The notes beneath the pieces are model-generated. The model did no database searches and was not told where the DNA came from. It was given only the letters and a program-made list of their open reading frames with translations. Of a stretch of DNA of 64,000 nucleotides, positions 36,001 through 47,734 are shown in pieces. Position numbers and translations under genes: made by a program. Numbering within the stretch: position 1 is the stretch's first letter; each line of letters opens with the position of its first letter. This DNA comes from Diprion similis (taxonomy: Eukaryota; Arthropoda; Insecta; Hymenoptera; Diprionidae): positions 21,080,001-21,144,000 of the forward strand of contig NC_060112.1 of NCBI RefSeq assembly GCF_021155765.1, in the 5' to 3' direction.

Positions 36001-39000
36001 TGCAACAAAGACGTCAGAATCAGCGTAAGATCACAAGCAGGGAAATTGCAGACGAAATTTTTCATTTTTCGGCCGTAACTCTCGATCCGTTGCTCGCAGC
36101 GTGTTGGGACTGCGCGCAATCGATTCCTCGCGCAAAATTACGTAGGAATAGTGCAAAAAAGAATCGAATCAACCATTTCTCAAAATCAGCCAAATTTCGA
36201 CTGAAAAAATCCAAAGGGGTTAGCCTTGCTTTTTTGCGATTTTCAGAGCCCAAAAACTTTTCATCTCAGAATCGTTTTGCAGGACTCTTTTTCCACTATT
36301 TCGACCCTCAGGAATGCAACAAAGACGTCAGAATCAGCGTCAGATCACAAGCCGGGAAATTGCAGACGAAATTTTTCATTTTTCGGCAGCAACTCTCGAT
36401 CCGTTGCTCGCAGCGTGTTGGGACTGCGCGCAATCGATTCCTCGCGGAAAATGACGTAGGAATAGTGCAAAAAAGAATCGAATCAACCATTTCTCAAAAT
36501 CAGCCAAATTTCGGTGAAAAAATCCAAAGGGGTTAGCCTTGCTTTTTTGCGATTTTCAGAGCCCAAAAACTTTTCATCTCAGAATCGTTTTGCAGGACTC
36601 TTTTTTCACTATTTCGACCCTCAGGAATGCAACAAAGACGTCAGAATCAGCGTAAGATCAGGAGCAGGGAAATTGCAGACGAAATTTTTCATTTTTCGGC
36701 CGTAACTCTCGATCCGTTGCTCGCAGCGTGTTGGGACTGCGCGCAATCAATTCCTCGCGGAAAATGACGTAGGAATAGTGCAAAAAAGAATCGAATCAAC
36801 CATTTCTCAAAATCAGCCAAATTTCGGTGAAAAAATCCAAATGGGTTAGCCTTGCTTTTTCGCGATTTTCAGAGCCCAAAAACTTTTTATCTCAGAATCG
36901 TTTTGCAGGACTCTTTTTCCACTATTTCGACCCTCAGGAATGCAACAAAAACGTCAAAATCAGCGTAAGACCAGAAGCAGGGAAATTGCAGACGAAATTT
37001 TTCATTTTTCGGCCGTAACTCTCGATCCGTTGCTCGCAGCGTGTTGGGACTGCGCGCAATCGATTCCTCGCGCAAAATTACGTAGGAATAGTGCAAAAAA
37101 GAATCAAATCATTTATTTCTCAAAATCAGCCAAATTTCAACTAAAAAAATCCAAAGGGGTTAGCCTTGCTTTTTTGCGATTTTCAGAGCCCAAAAACTTT
37201 TCATCTCAGAATCGTTTTTCAGGACTCTTTTTCCACTATTTCGACCCTCAGGAATGCAACAAAGACGTCAGAATCAGCGTAAGATCACAAGCAGGGAAAT
37301 TGCAGACGAAATTTTTCATTTTTCGGCAGTAACTCTCGATCCGTTGCTCGCAGCGTGTTGGGACTGCGCGCAATCGATTCCTCGCGGAAAATTACGTAGG
37401 AATAGTGCAAAAAAGAATCGAATCAACCATTTCTCAAAATCAGCCAAATTTCGGTGAAAAAATCCAAAGGGGTTAGCCTTGCTTTTTTGCGATTTTCAGA
37501 GCCCAAAAACTTTTTATCTCAGAATCGTTTTGCAGGACTCTTTTTCCACTATTTCGACCCTCAGGAATGCAACAAAAACGTCAAAATCAGCGTAAGACCA
37601 GAAGCAGGGAAATTGCAGACGAAATTTTTCATTTTTCGGCCGTAACTCTCGATCCGTTGCTCGCAGCGTGTTGGGACTGCGCGCAATCGATTCCTCGCGC
37701 AAAATTACGTAGGAATAGTGCAAAAAAGAATCGAATCAACCATTTTTCAAAATCAGCCAAATTTCGGTGAAAAAATCCAAAGGGGTTAGCCTTGCTTTTT
37801 CGCGATTTTCAGAGCCCAAAAACTTTTTATCTCAGAATCGTTTTGCAGGACTCTTTTTCCACTATTTCGACCCTCAGGAATGCAACAAAAACGTCAAAAT
37901 CAGCGTAAGACCAGAAGCAGGGAAATTGCAGACGAAATTTTTCATTTTTCGGCCGTAACTCTCGATCCGTTGCTCGCAGCCTATTGGGACTGCGCGCAAT
38001 CGATTCCTCGCGCAAAATTACGTAGAAATAGTGCAAAAAAGAATCGAATCATTTATTTCTCAAAATCAGCCAAATTTCAACTAAAAAAATCCAAAGGGGT
38101 TAGCCTTGCTTTTTTGCGATTTTCAGAGCCCAAAAACTTTTCATCTCAGAATCGTTTTGCAGGACTCTTTTTCCACTATTTCGACCCTCAGGAATGCAAC
38201 AAAGACGTCAGAATCAGCGTAAGATCACAAGCAGGTAAATTGCAGACGAAATTTTTCATTTTTCGGCCGTAACTCTCGATCCGTTGCTCGCAGCGTGTTG
38301 GGACTGCGCGCAATCGATTCCTCGCGCAAAATTACGTAGGAATAGTGCAAAAAAGAATCGAATCAACCATTTCTCAAAATCAGCCAAATTTCGACTGAAA
38401 AAATCCAAAGGGGTTAGCCTTGCTTTTTTGCGATTTTCAGAGCCCAAAAACTTTTCATCTCAGAATCGTTTTGCAGGACTCTTTTTCCACTATTTCGACC
38501 CTCAGGAATGCAACAAAGACGTCAGAATCAGCGTAAGATCACAAGCAGGTAAATTGCAGACGAAATTTTTCATTTTTCGGCCGTAACTCTCGATCCGTTG
38601 CTCGCAGCGTGTTGGGACTGCGCGCAATCGATTCCTCGCGCAAAATTACGTAGGAATAGTGCAAAAAAGAATCGAATCAACCATTTCTCAAAATCAGCCA
38701 AATTTCGACTGAAAAAATCCAAAGGGGTTAGCCTTGCTTTTTTGCGATTTTCAGAGCCCAAAAACTTTTCATCTCAGAATCGTTTTGCAGGACTCTTTTT
38801 CCACTATTTCGACCCTCAGGAATGCAACAAAGACGTCAGAATCAGCGTCAGATCACAAGCCGGGAAATTGCAGACGAAATTTTTCATTTTTCGGCAGCAA
38901 CTCTCGATCCGTTGCTCGCAGCGTGTTGGGACTGCGCGCAATCGATTCCTCGCGGAAAATGACGTAGGAATAGTGCAAAAAAGAATCGAATCAACCATTT

Positions 39001-42000
39001 CTCAAAATCAGCCAAATTTCGGTGAAAAAATCCAAAGGGGTTAGCCTTGCTTTTTCGCGATTTTCAGAGCCCAAAAACTTTTTATCTCAGAATCGTTTTG
39101 CAGGACTCTTTTTCCACTAATTCGACCCTCAGGAATGCAACAAAAACGTCAAAATCAGCGTAAGACCAGAAGCAGGGAAATTGCAGACGAAATTTTTCAT
39201 TTTTCGGCCGTAACTCACGATCCGTTGCTCGCAGCGTGTTGGGACTGCGCGCAATCGATTCCTCGCGCAAAATTACGTAGAAATAGTGCAAAAAAGAATC
39301 AAATCATTTATTTCTCAAAATCAGCCAAATTTCAACTAAAAAAATCCAAAGGGGTTAGCCTTGCTTTTTTGCGATTTTCAGAGCCCAAAAACTTTTTATC
39401 TCAGAATCGTTTTGCAGGACTCTTTTTCCACTATTTCGACCCTCAGGAATGCAACAGAGACGTCAGAATCAGCGTAAGATCACAAGCAGGGAAATTGCAG
39501 ACAAAATTTTTCATTTTTCGGCCGTAACTCTCGATCCGTTGCTCGCAGCGTGTTGGGACTGCGCGCAATCGATTCCTCGCGGAAAATGACGTAGGAATAG
39601 TGCAAAAAAGAATCGAATCAACCATTTCTCAAAATCAGCCAAATTTCGGTGAAAAAGTCCAAAGGGGTTAGCCTTGCTTTTTCGCGATTTTCAGAGCCCA
39701 AAAACTTTTTATCTCAGAATCGTTTTGCAGGACTCTTTTTCCACTATTTCGACCCTCAGGAATGCAACAGAGACGTCAGAATCAGCGTAAGATCACAAGC
39801 AGGGAAATTGCAGACAAAATTTTTCATTTTTCGGCCGTAACTCTCGATCCGTTGCTCGCAGCGTGTTGGGACTGCGCGCAATCGATTCCTCGCGCAAAAT
39901 TACGTAGAAATAGTGCAAAAAAGAATCAAATCATTTATTTCTCAAAATCAGCCAAATTTCAACTAAAAAAATCCAAAGGGGTTAGCCTTGCTTTTTTGCG
40001 ATTTTCAGAGCCCAAAAACTTTTCATCTCAGAATCGTTTTGCAGGACTCTTTTTCCACTATTTCGACCCTCAGGAATGCAACAAAGACGTCAGAATCAGC
40101 GTAAGATCACAAGCAGGGAAATTGCAGACGAAATTTTTCATTTTTCGGCAGTAACTCTCGATCCGTTGCTCGCAGCGTGTTGGGACTGCGCGCAATCGAT
40201 TCCTCGCGGAAAATTACGTAGGAATAGTGCAAAAAAGAATCGAATCAACCATTTCTCAAAATCAGCCAAATTTCGGTGAAAAAATCCAAAGGGGTTAGCC
40301 TTGCTTTTTTGCGATTTCCAGAGCCCAAAAACTTTTTATCTCAGAATCGTTTTGCAGGACTCTTTTTCCACTATTTCGACCCTCAGGAATGCAACAAAAA
40401 CGTCAAAATCAGCGTAAGACCAGAAGCAGGGAAATTGCAGACGAAATTTTTCATTTTTCGGCCGTAACTCTCGATCCGTTGCTCGCAGCGTGTTGGGACT
40501 GCGCGCAATCGATTCCTCGCGCAAAATTACGTAGGAATAGTGCAAAAAAGAATCGAATCAACCATTTCTCAAAATCAGCCAAATTTCGGTGAAAAAATCC
40601 AAAGGGGTTAGCCTTGCTTTTTTGCGATTTTCAGAGCCCAAAAACTTTTTATCTCAGAATCGTTTTGCAGGACTCTTTTTCCACTATTTCGACCCTCAGG
40701 AATGCAACAAAGACGTCAGAATCAGCGTAAGATCACAAGCAGGGAAATTGCAGACGAAATTTTTCATTTTTCGGCCGTAACTCTCGATCCGTTGCTCGCA
40801 GCGTGTTGGGACTGCGCGCAATCGATTCCTCGCGGAAAATTACGTAGGAATAGTGCAAAAAAGAATCGAATCAACCATTTCTCAAAATCAGCCAAATTTC
40901 GGTGAAAAAATCCAAAGGGGTTAGCCTTGCTTTTTTGCGATTTTCAGAGCCCAAAAACTTTTTATCTCAGAATCGTTTTGCAGAACTCTTTTTCCACTAT
41001 TTTGACCCTCAGGAATGCGACAAAGACGTCAGAATCAGCGTAAGACCAGAAGCAGGGAAATTGCAGACGAAATTTTTCATTTTTCGGCCGTAACTCTCGA
41101 TCCGTTGCTCGCAGCCTATTGGGACTGCGCGCAATCGATTCCTCGCGCAAAATTACGTAGAAATAGTGCAAAAAAGAATCAAATCATTTATTTCTCAAAA
41201 TCAGCCAAATTTCAACTAAAAAAATCCAAAGGGGTTAGCCTTGCTTTTTTGCGATTTTCAGAGCCCAAAAACTTTTCATCTCAGAATCGTTTTGCAGGAC
41301 TCTTTTTCCACTATTTCGACCCTCAGGAATGCAACAAAGACGTCAGAATCAGCGTAAGATCACAAGCAGGGAAATTGCAGACAAAATTTTTCATTTTTCG
41401 GCCGTAACTCTCGATCCGTTGCTCGCAGCGTGTTGGGACTGCGCGCAATCGATTCCTCGCGCAAAATTACGTAGAAATAGTGCAAAAAAGAATCAAATCA
41501 TTTATTTCTCAAAATCAGCCAAATTTCAACTAAAAAAATCCAAAGGGGTTAGCCTTGCTTTTTTGCGATTTTCAGAGCCCAAAAACTTTTCATCTCAGAA
41601 TCGTTTTGCAGGACTCTTTTTCCACTATTTCGACCCTCAGGAATGCAACAAAGACGTCAGAATCAGCGTAAGATCACAAGCAGGGAAATTGCAGACGAAA
41701 TTTTTCATTTTTCGGCAGTAACTCTCGATCCGTTGCTCGCAGCGTGTTGGGACTGCGCGCAATCGATTCCTCGCGGAAAATTACGTAGGAATAGTGCAAA
41801 AAAGAATCGAATCAACCATTTCTCAAAATCAGCCAAATTTCGGTGAAAAAATCCAAAGGGGTTAGCCTTGCTTTTTTGCGATTTCCAGAGCCCAAAAACT
41901 TTTTATCTCAGAATCGTTTTGCAGGACTCTTTTTCCACTATTTCGACCCTCAGGAATGCAACAAAAACGTCAAAATCAGCGTAAGACCAGAAGCAGGGAA

Positions 42001-43566
42001 ATTGCAGACGAAATTTTTCATTTTTCGGCCGTAACTCTCGATCCGTTGCTCGCAGCGTGTTGGGACTGCGCGCAATCGATTCCTCGCGCAAAATTACGTA
42101 GGAATAGTGCAAAAAAGAATCGAATCAACCATTTCTCAAAATCAGCCAAATTTCGGTGAAAAAATCCAAAGGGGTTAGCCTTGCTTTTTTGCGATTTTCA
42201 GAGCCCAAAAACTTTTTATCTCAGAATCGTTTTGCAGGACTCTTTTTCCACTATTTCGACCCTCAGGAATGCAACAAAGACGTCAGAATCAGCGTAAGAT
42301 CACAAGCAGGGAAATTGCAGACGAAATTTTTCATTTTTCGGCCGTAACTCTCGATCCGTTGCTCGCAGCGTGTTGGGACTGCGCGCAATCGATTCCTCGC
42401 GGAAAATTACGTAGGAATAGTGCAAAAAAGAATCGAATCAACCATTTCTCAAAATCAGCCAAATTTCGGTGAAAAAATCCAAAGGGGTTAGCCTTGCTTT
42501 TTTGCGATTTTCAGAGCCCAAAAACTTTTTATCTCAGAATCGTTTTGCAGAACTCTTTTTCCACTATTTTGACCCTCAGGAATGCGACAAAGACGTCAGA
42601 ATCAGCGTAAGACCAGAAGCAGGGAAATTGCAGACGAAATTTTTCATTTTTCGGCCGTAACTCTCGATCCGTTGCTCGCAGCGTGTTGGGACTGCGCGCA
42701 ATCGATTCCTCGCGGAAAATGACGTAGGAATAGTGCAAAAAAGAATCGAATCAACCATTTCTCAAAATCAGCCAAATTTCGGTGAAAAAATCCAAATGGG
42801 TTAGCCTTGCTTTTTCGCGATTTTCAGAGCCCAAAAACTTTTTATCTCAGAATCGTTTTGCAGGACTCTTTTTCCACTATTTCGACCCTCAGGAATGCAA
42901 CAAAGACGTCAGAATCAGCGTAAGATCACAAGCAGGGAAATTGCAGACGAAATTTTTCATTTTTCGGCCGTAACTCTCGATCCGTTGCTCGCAGCGTGTT
43001 GGGACTGCGCGCAATCGATTCCTCGCGGAAAATTACGTAGGAATAGTGCAAAAAAGAATCGAATCAACCATTTCTCAAAATCAGCCAAATTTCGGTGAAA
43101 AAATCCAAAGGGGTTAGCCTTGCTTTTTTGCGATTTTCAGAGCCCAAAAACTTTTTATCTCAGAATCGTTTTGCAGGACTCTTTTTCCACTATTTCGACC
43201 CTCAGGAATGCAACAAAAACGTCAAAATCAGCGTAAGACCAGAAGCAGGGAAATTGCAGACGAAATTTTTCATTTTTCGGCCGTAACTCTCGATTCGTTG
43301 CTCGCAGCGTGTTGGGACTGCGCGCAATCGATTCCTTGCGCAAAATTACGTAGGAATAGTGCGAAAAAGAATCTAATCAACCACTTTTCAAAATCAGCCA
43401 AATTTCGACTGAAAAAATCCAAAGGGGTTAGCCTTGCTTTTTTGCGATTATCAGAGCCCAAAAATTTTTTATCTCAGAATCGTTTTGCAGGACTCTTTTT
43501 CCACTATTTCGACCCTCAGGAATGCAAAAAAAGACGTTAAAATCAGCGTGGGACCAGAAGCAGGGG
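27078..43566 (+). repeat. Satellite array, ~313-bp monomer, ~52 copies, with higher-order structure
   Basis: A ~313-bp unit (observed spacings 312-314 bp) repeats head-to-tail over about 16.5 kb. Landmarks include GGGGTTAGCCTTGC, CGTTTTGCAGGACTC, CGGCCGTAACTCTCGATCC and GACTGCGCGCAATCGATTCC. Monomers fall into three classes by the sequence after AAATTTC: A = GACTGAAAA, B = GGTGAAAA (one base shorter), C = AACTAAAA. The order shows repeated ABC trimers (~941 bp), and a 15-monomer block (~4704 bp) starting near 29295 recurs near 34000. Interior copies are nearly identical, while the outermost ones (27078-27530 and 43280-43566) are clearly diverged. No gene lies inside. A pericentromeric or heterochromatic satellite is the usual interpretation, but location cannot be judged from here. 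Confidence 0.95.
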
Positions 43567-44220
43567 AACGAAATCACTAACGCCGCCTAGACTATCAATG
43601 AACTCAGAACTGCGGGTATTCAACGGAAATTTCCGGACAGTGCTTCTGATTCATCAACAAGATCAATTCTACAAATTTGTATATTTTGCTGATTTTCAGT
43701 TTGTTTGAATAAGATTCTACCAAAAATCTCTTAACCTACCGTTTCCAACGGATGATCCTTAAGTTCACCGCAATGTCAAAATGTTTGTTCAAAACGCAAA
43801 GCGTCACAAGTAGCAGTTTTTTTACGAAGATTGACACCTCACTTGATTCAATCAACTTTTTCACTCATCCATCTAGTATATTATACGTATATAAATCAAT
43901 CCGTACCCTACACTCAAAAATAAATGCGGCGTGTATATTCCTATAAAATATTATTTGGTGTTCATCCGATACTGTTTGATGTCAATCTAACAATACCTGA
44001 CGTTCAAGTTCTGAATTGACAACGAATATTTCTTATAATCGTCCACACCGGCCACTTCTGGTCAATCTTAATACCATCATTTCTCATAGCGTATGACTTG
44101 CTGGTTCAGATACTACAGGTATTATAAACGGAAAATAAGAATCATCGTGTAGACAACACCAAGTATTACGGGATTTGCCAATAGTTCAATTTATTCATAA
44201 AACAGGTATAAAAGAAAAAA
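43567..44220. other. Short spacer right of satellite
   Basis: AT-rich unique-looking sequence with no recognised gene. TTTATT near 44190 reads as AATAAA on the minus strand and probably serves the adjacent cuticle gene. Confidence 0.55.
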
Positions 44221-44266
44221 ATTGATTCTTCATTCGATCTCGGAGCAGCGACGACTATCCTCCCGT

Positions 44267-44984
44267 TCACCAGACGGCGACGGGGGCAGCGTAAGCGTAA
44301 TGTCCGGCGTATCCGAGACGAGCCTTGGCCTCGGCGTGAGCGGCGAAGTGAGCAGCCTTGGCGACGGCCACCTCGGGGGTGTCGACAACACGTCCGTCCA
44401 AACTGAGCGGGGCACCGTAGGCGACGCTGGGAGCGTACGCACCGTAGGCAGAGACGACGGGTGCGACGCCTGAGTAGACCTTGCCGTAGGCGAGAGCGGG
44501 TGCCGAGTAAGCCGAGTATGCTGAGTATGCCGGGTACGCCGGGTAGGCAGGCACGACACCGGCAACGTAGTTCTTCGAAGCCTCACGGGCAAGGGTCACT
44601 CGCTCGTTCACCTGGGCCGCTGCGTGTTCCGCCTTGGCGTGAGCGACCTCGGGGGTGTCGACGACACGGCCGTCGGGTCCGGTCGGGGCACCGGCCACGA
44701 GGTGAGCGTAGGCCAGGGGAGCCACGTAGGCACCGTGAGAAACTCCGTGGAGGAGACCGCCGGGCTTGGCGAGAGCCACAGCGACCAGGGCGGAGAAGAC
44801 GATCTGGAAAGCAAGTCAGGGGGTTAGATCACCTGGGGATTGGACACTTGGAGAATGACTGAAAGTGTCTCCTGAAGAAGGTGTCCTGTGATACGAAGAC
44901 CCCAATGTTCGAAGGATGAGAGACTTTTTGGCTTAATCGACCCTTGCGGATCATGCGAATTAATTTACTTACGAAGCACTTCAT
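44267..44984 (-). CDS. Cuticle protein with two DTPEVA motifs, 2 exons, 182 aa
   Basis: Exon 1 (44973-44984) encodes MKCF with a GTAAGT donor. Exon 2 (44267-44803) follows CTTTCCAG and begins IVFSALVAVALAKPGGLLHG, completing the signal peptide. The first repeat is [20 protein letters not shown], then AEHAAAQVNERVTLAREA. The second is [19 protein letters not shown] followed by FAAHAEAKA. A run of PAYPAYPAYSAYSAYSAP lies between them. The protein ends YAAPVAVW, like the 46.8-kb gene (SVW) and the 9.7-kb gene (HAW). It mixes the two subfamily signatures seen here: VNERVTLAREA in the first repeat and an HFAAHA type in the second. Poly(A) signal near 44190. Secreted cuticle structural role inferred from the family. 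Confidence 0.92.
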
Positions 44985-45004
44985 GATGAGTGTTGGGTTT
45001 GGTA

Positions 45005-45081
45005 TTAGCGCTACTGGGAAATGACCAGGACTCGCTAGTTGGGCGTGTTGTGTCGAGATAATCGTTCGGGCGGTTTATATA
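45005..45081 (-). promoter_or_regulatory. Core promoter and 5'-UTR hairpin block of the 44.3-kb cuticle gene
   Basis: TATATAAA lies at 45074-45081 and the shared block at 45005-45036. On the minus strand the block reads TAGCG, AGTC, CTGG, TCATTTC, CCAG, TAG, CGCTA. The inner loop is longer than in relatives, but both stems are kept. It ends 21 nt before the ATG. Confidence 0.75.
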
Positions 45082-46734
45082 GGTGGCCCGGTTCCTGGCA
45101 TTGGAATTATTCGGGTATGGGCGCATGATGGTCGTGGTGGGGAATCGAGGTAACCCACTCTCATCGTGATCCTGGTGTTTGGACGACAATTGGCGAACCT
45201 GGGAGGTGCCAGAACGGGTGAGAGGAAGACGGAACACGCGTGTAGGCCATCGTGTTCCTGAAAGATACACACACAATCGTCGGTGGTGTGGCAGCCACCT
45301 GTCGTGGCTATGATTAGGCGGATTGACAAAAACATTCCGCCTTTTGGCACGTGCCCGTATGATAGATCTACATGCATAAACGACGCTTGAGTAAATTGCT
45401 GTAATCTAATAAGTAGGTATGTACATTCTTGTTCTTGTTTGGCAATTTGTTATAATAATGCTTCTAATAGTCCATGATACAATTTTTATTCATGGATCAG
45501 ATGTGGTCCCCGGATACCTCGTCTTTTTTTTCTTTGTCCAGCTTCTTCCTTGTTGATCAAACAGGTTCCAGATTTTTCATTCCACGCCGAGGGCAAGAAT
45601 GCCGGGAAGTCCGCCGATAGGATCTGTGGAACCACGATTGATTCGCGGTCATGTTAGTCCACCGTATACCAGAAACGGTGAACCGCTTATTTCGTAATGA
45701 ACTTTTTTTGTCCCGCTTAGGTAAAGAAATAATACGGCTAGTTGCTGTGATAAATCGTTAGCTGGTTGCTGGATTTGGGTTTAGTTCATATAGAAGCCAT
45801 GCATTGTAGAGGTGTGGTGACTTTGATTTTTTCAAACTGATCTAGAAATCCAGAAATGTAAACCTGGCCCGGCAAAATTTTTGCCGATCAAACCGCTCGA
45901 CCGCATGATTTACATTCGATTTTTATCGCCGGTGAATAAATTCAATCAATTCCAAGGCGAGTTCCTGGTCGTTAAACGCATTAAATACAAGCAGCTGACA
46001 ATACCTGCTTAACAAACAGGCCCTTTTCAGGTCTGACGCGATATCTTACCGGTTTTTTCTGCGGTTCGTGTACCTCTGCGATGTCTCGGCCACCAATCAC
46101 CGAAGATACCAAGCTGCGTGATCTCTCGAATTTCATATGCATTCTTCGTGAGATAACTGACCCGATTTCGGATTGAAGGTCGCATAAAAATTTCGTGTTT
46201 CTAAACTGCGTGCATAATTTCAAGAGCACACTTTCCAATTGCAATTGGAATTCTGCCGCTGCAGCTCAATCTGTGTTATGAGCTGCTAGACATGAATGTG
46301 CAGAGATCAGTTTGTGCACATCATGATCCCGATCAATCTACAGCTCAATAATATCAATTGATCACTGATGCAACAGCCGCTGACGTTTTCGACCAAAAAA
46401 CCGCCTTGAAATCCGCACCGGTTTCGGCGGATGAAAAATTAGAGCAAATTTTGTAACCACAGCTTGAAATTGACCGAGAAAGTGCGACGAAATTTCGAAC
46501 AACTTGATCGATCGGTGGTCGATCATTACGCAATATTGGAGCTTGACAAGGATACCAGGTGACCGGGACCTCCGTGAGGCCACCGAATCCTAGCAGACAG
46601 TAACTTAGTGTATAAGTCTTTTTTTAACGGGAAGCTCCCGCACACCAGATTTGCGAACCTCGCTCAATGTCAGGGAGCGTCAAAGGCGTGGTCCCCACCG
46701 GCTCACAAGCGTTTTCATCCAGCTGACCACCTAC
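45082..46734. other. Intergenic region between divergent cuticle genes
   Basis: Mostly non-coding. It contains one weak candidate terminal exon on the minus strand (45577-45623). From about 46380 the sequence is paralogous to 48940 onward and so is the upstream part of the tandem duplication. Confidence 0.5.
45577..45623 (-). CDS. Possible terminal exon of an unknown gene
   Basis: On the minus strand an acceptor (TTCCACAG) is followed by codons for PIGGLPGILALGVE and a TGA stop. An AATAAA poly(A) signal lies about 85 bp downstream (near 45490). The reading looks protein-like and is GC-richer than its surroundings, but no upstream exon was found and the family is not recognised. Confidence 0.25.
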
Positions 46735-46813
46735 TATATAAACCTGAAATCAAGCCGTACTGGCATAACTCAATCGACAATTATAGCGAGTACTGGTCTA
46801 CCAGCAGCGCTAA
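46735..46813 (+). promoter_or_regulatory. Core promoter and 5'-UTR hairpin block of the 46.8-kb cuticle gene
   Basis: TATATAAA lies at 46735-46742 and the shared block at 46785-46813. It reads TAGCG, AGTA, CTGGT, CT, ACCAG, CAG, CGCTA, with complementary outer and inner arms. It ends 13 nt before the ATG. Confidence 0.75.
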
Positions 46814-46825
46814 TTCTCAATCATC

Positions 46826-47734
46826 ATGAAATTCTTCGTAAGTACTTATTCAAAAGTTTCAATATATAAAAGTTTTCTCGAGATTGAACCATCTTTTGAC
46901 CGGTTATAATCAACAGTGAACCCAATTTCAAGACGCATTTTTGATCTCATTGTGTGCAGGAATCCCTTAAGAAAAATTATTTTGCGCTGTCTTTCGTAGT
47001 CGGTCTAATCGAGATGACATAGACCAATATTTGAATTTATACACACTCCAGAAAGTGAACCAGAACTTTAGAGAGGAAAGAATTTAGGGAAGATCCGTCA
47101 GGCCAACATTTTGGCTTGAAGTTGAACATATAAAAACCACCCTCTGTACTCCTGATAATTCTTGCAGATCGTACTCTCCGCTCTGGCCGCCGTCGCCCTG
47201 GCGAAGCCCAGCCTTCCTCTGGTCTACGCTCACGTCCTTCCAGGCGCCCCGACCGGCCCGGATGGCCGCGTCGTCGACACCCCCGAGGTTGCCTACGCCA
47301 AGGCGGAGCACGCCGCCGCTCACATAAACGAGAAGGTGACCCTTGCCAACGAAGCCGTCAAGTCCGCTGATGTCTTCACCGTCGCTGGTCCCGCCGTCGT
47401 TTCCGCCTACTCCGCGCCCGCATTGGTTTCCGCTTACGCTGCCCCCGTCGTCCGATACGGACACGGAGCCCCCGTCGGCGTTGACGGCCGCGTCGTCGAC
47501 ACCCCCGAGGTTGCTCACGCCAAGGTCGAGCACGCCGTCGCCCACATCAACGAGAAGGTGACCCTCGCCAATGAGGCTGCTAAGAACTACGCCGCCCACG
47601 TCTACGCCGCCCCCGCCCCCGTCGTCTCGGCATACTCGGCACCCCTGGTTTCCGTCTACTCCGCACCCAACGTTGTCTCCGCGTATCCTCACGGTCTCGT
47701 CCGCAGCGTTGTCCCCGCCGTCTCCGTGTGGTAA
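46826..47734 (+). CDS. Cuticle protein with two DTPEVA motifs, 2 exons, 192 aa
   Basis: Exon 1 (46826-46837) encodes MKFF with a GTAAGT donor. Exon 2 (47168-47734) follows TTCTTGCAG and begins IVLSALAAVALAKPSLPLVY, completing a signal peptide. Two repeats follow, with [20 protein letters not shown] and INEKVTLANEAVKSADV, then [20 protein letters not shown] and INEKVTLANEAAKNYAAHV. Val/Ser/Ala/Tyr/Pro-rich linkers of the VSAYSAP type surround them, and the protein ends VVPAVSVW. It is the compact member of the duplicated pair; its right-hand paralogue (49371-51866) has grown to 467 residues. Poly(A) signal AATAAA at about 47865 in a 3'-UTR conserved between the two copies. Secreted structural cuticle protein by inference. 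Confidence 0.93.

Noticed and set aside
27220-43540. Many recurring open frames of 60-178 codons within the satellite, on both strands
   Set aside because: The period (312-314 bp) is not a fixed multiple of three, frames shift from monomer to monomer, both strands are equally open, and there is no start context or domain. They are by-products of a repeat that lacks stops.
27078-43566. CRISPR-like array
   Set aside because: Repeats are ~313 bp, contiguous and without unique spacers in a eukaryotic context; it is a satellite.
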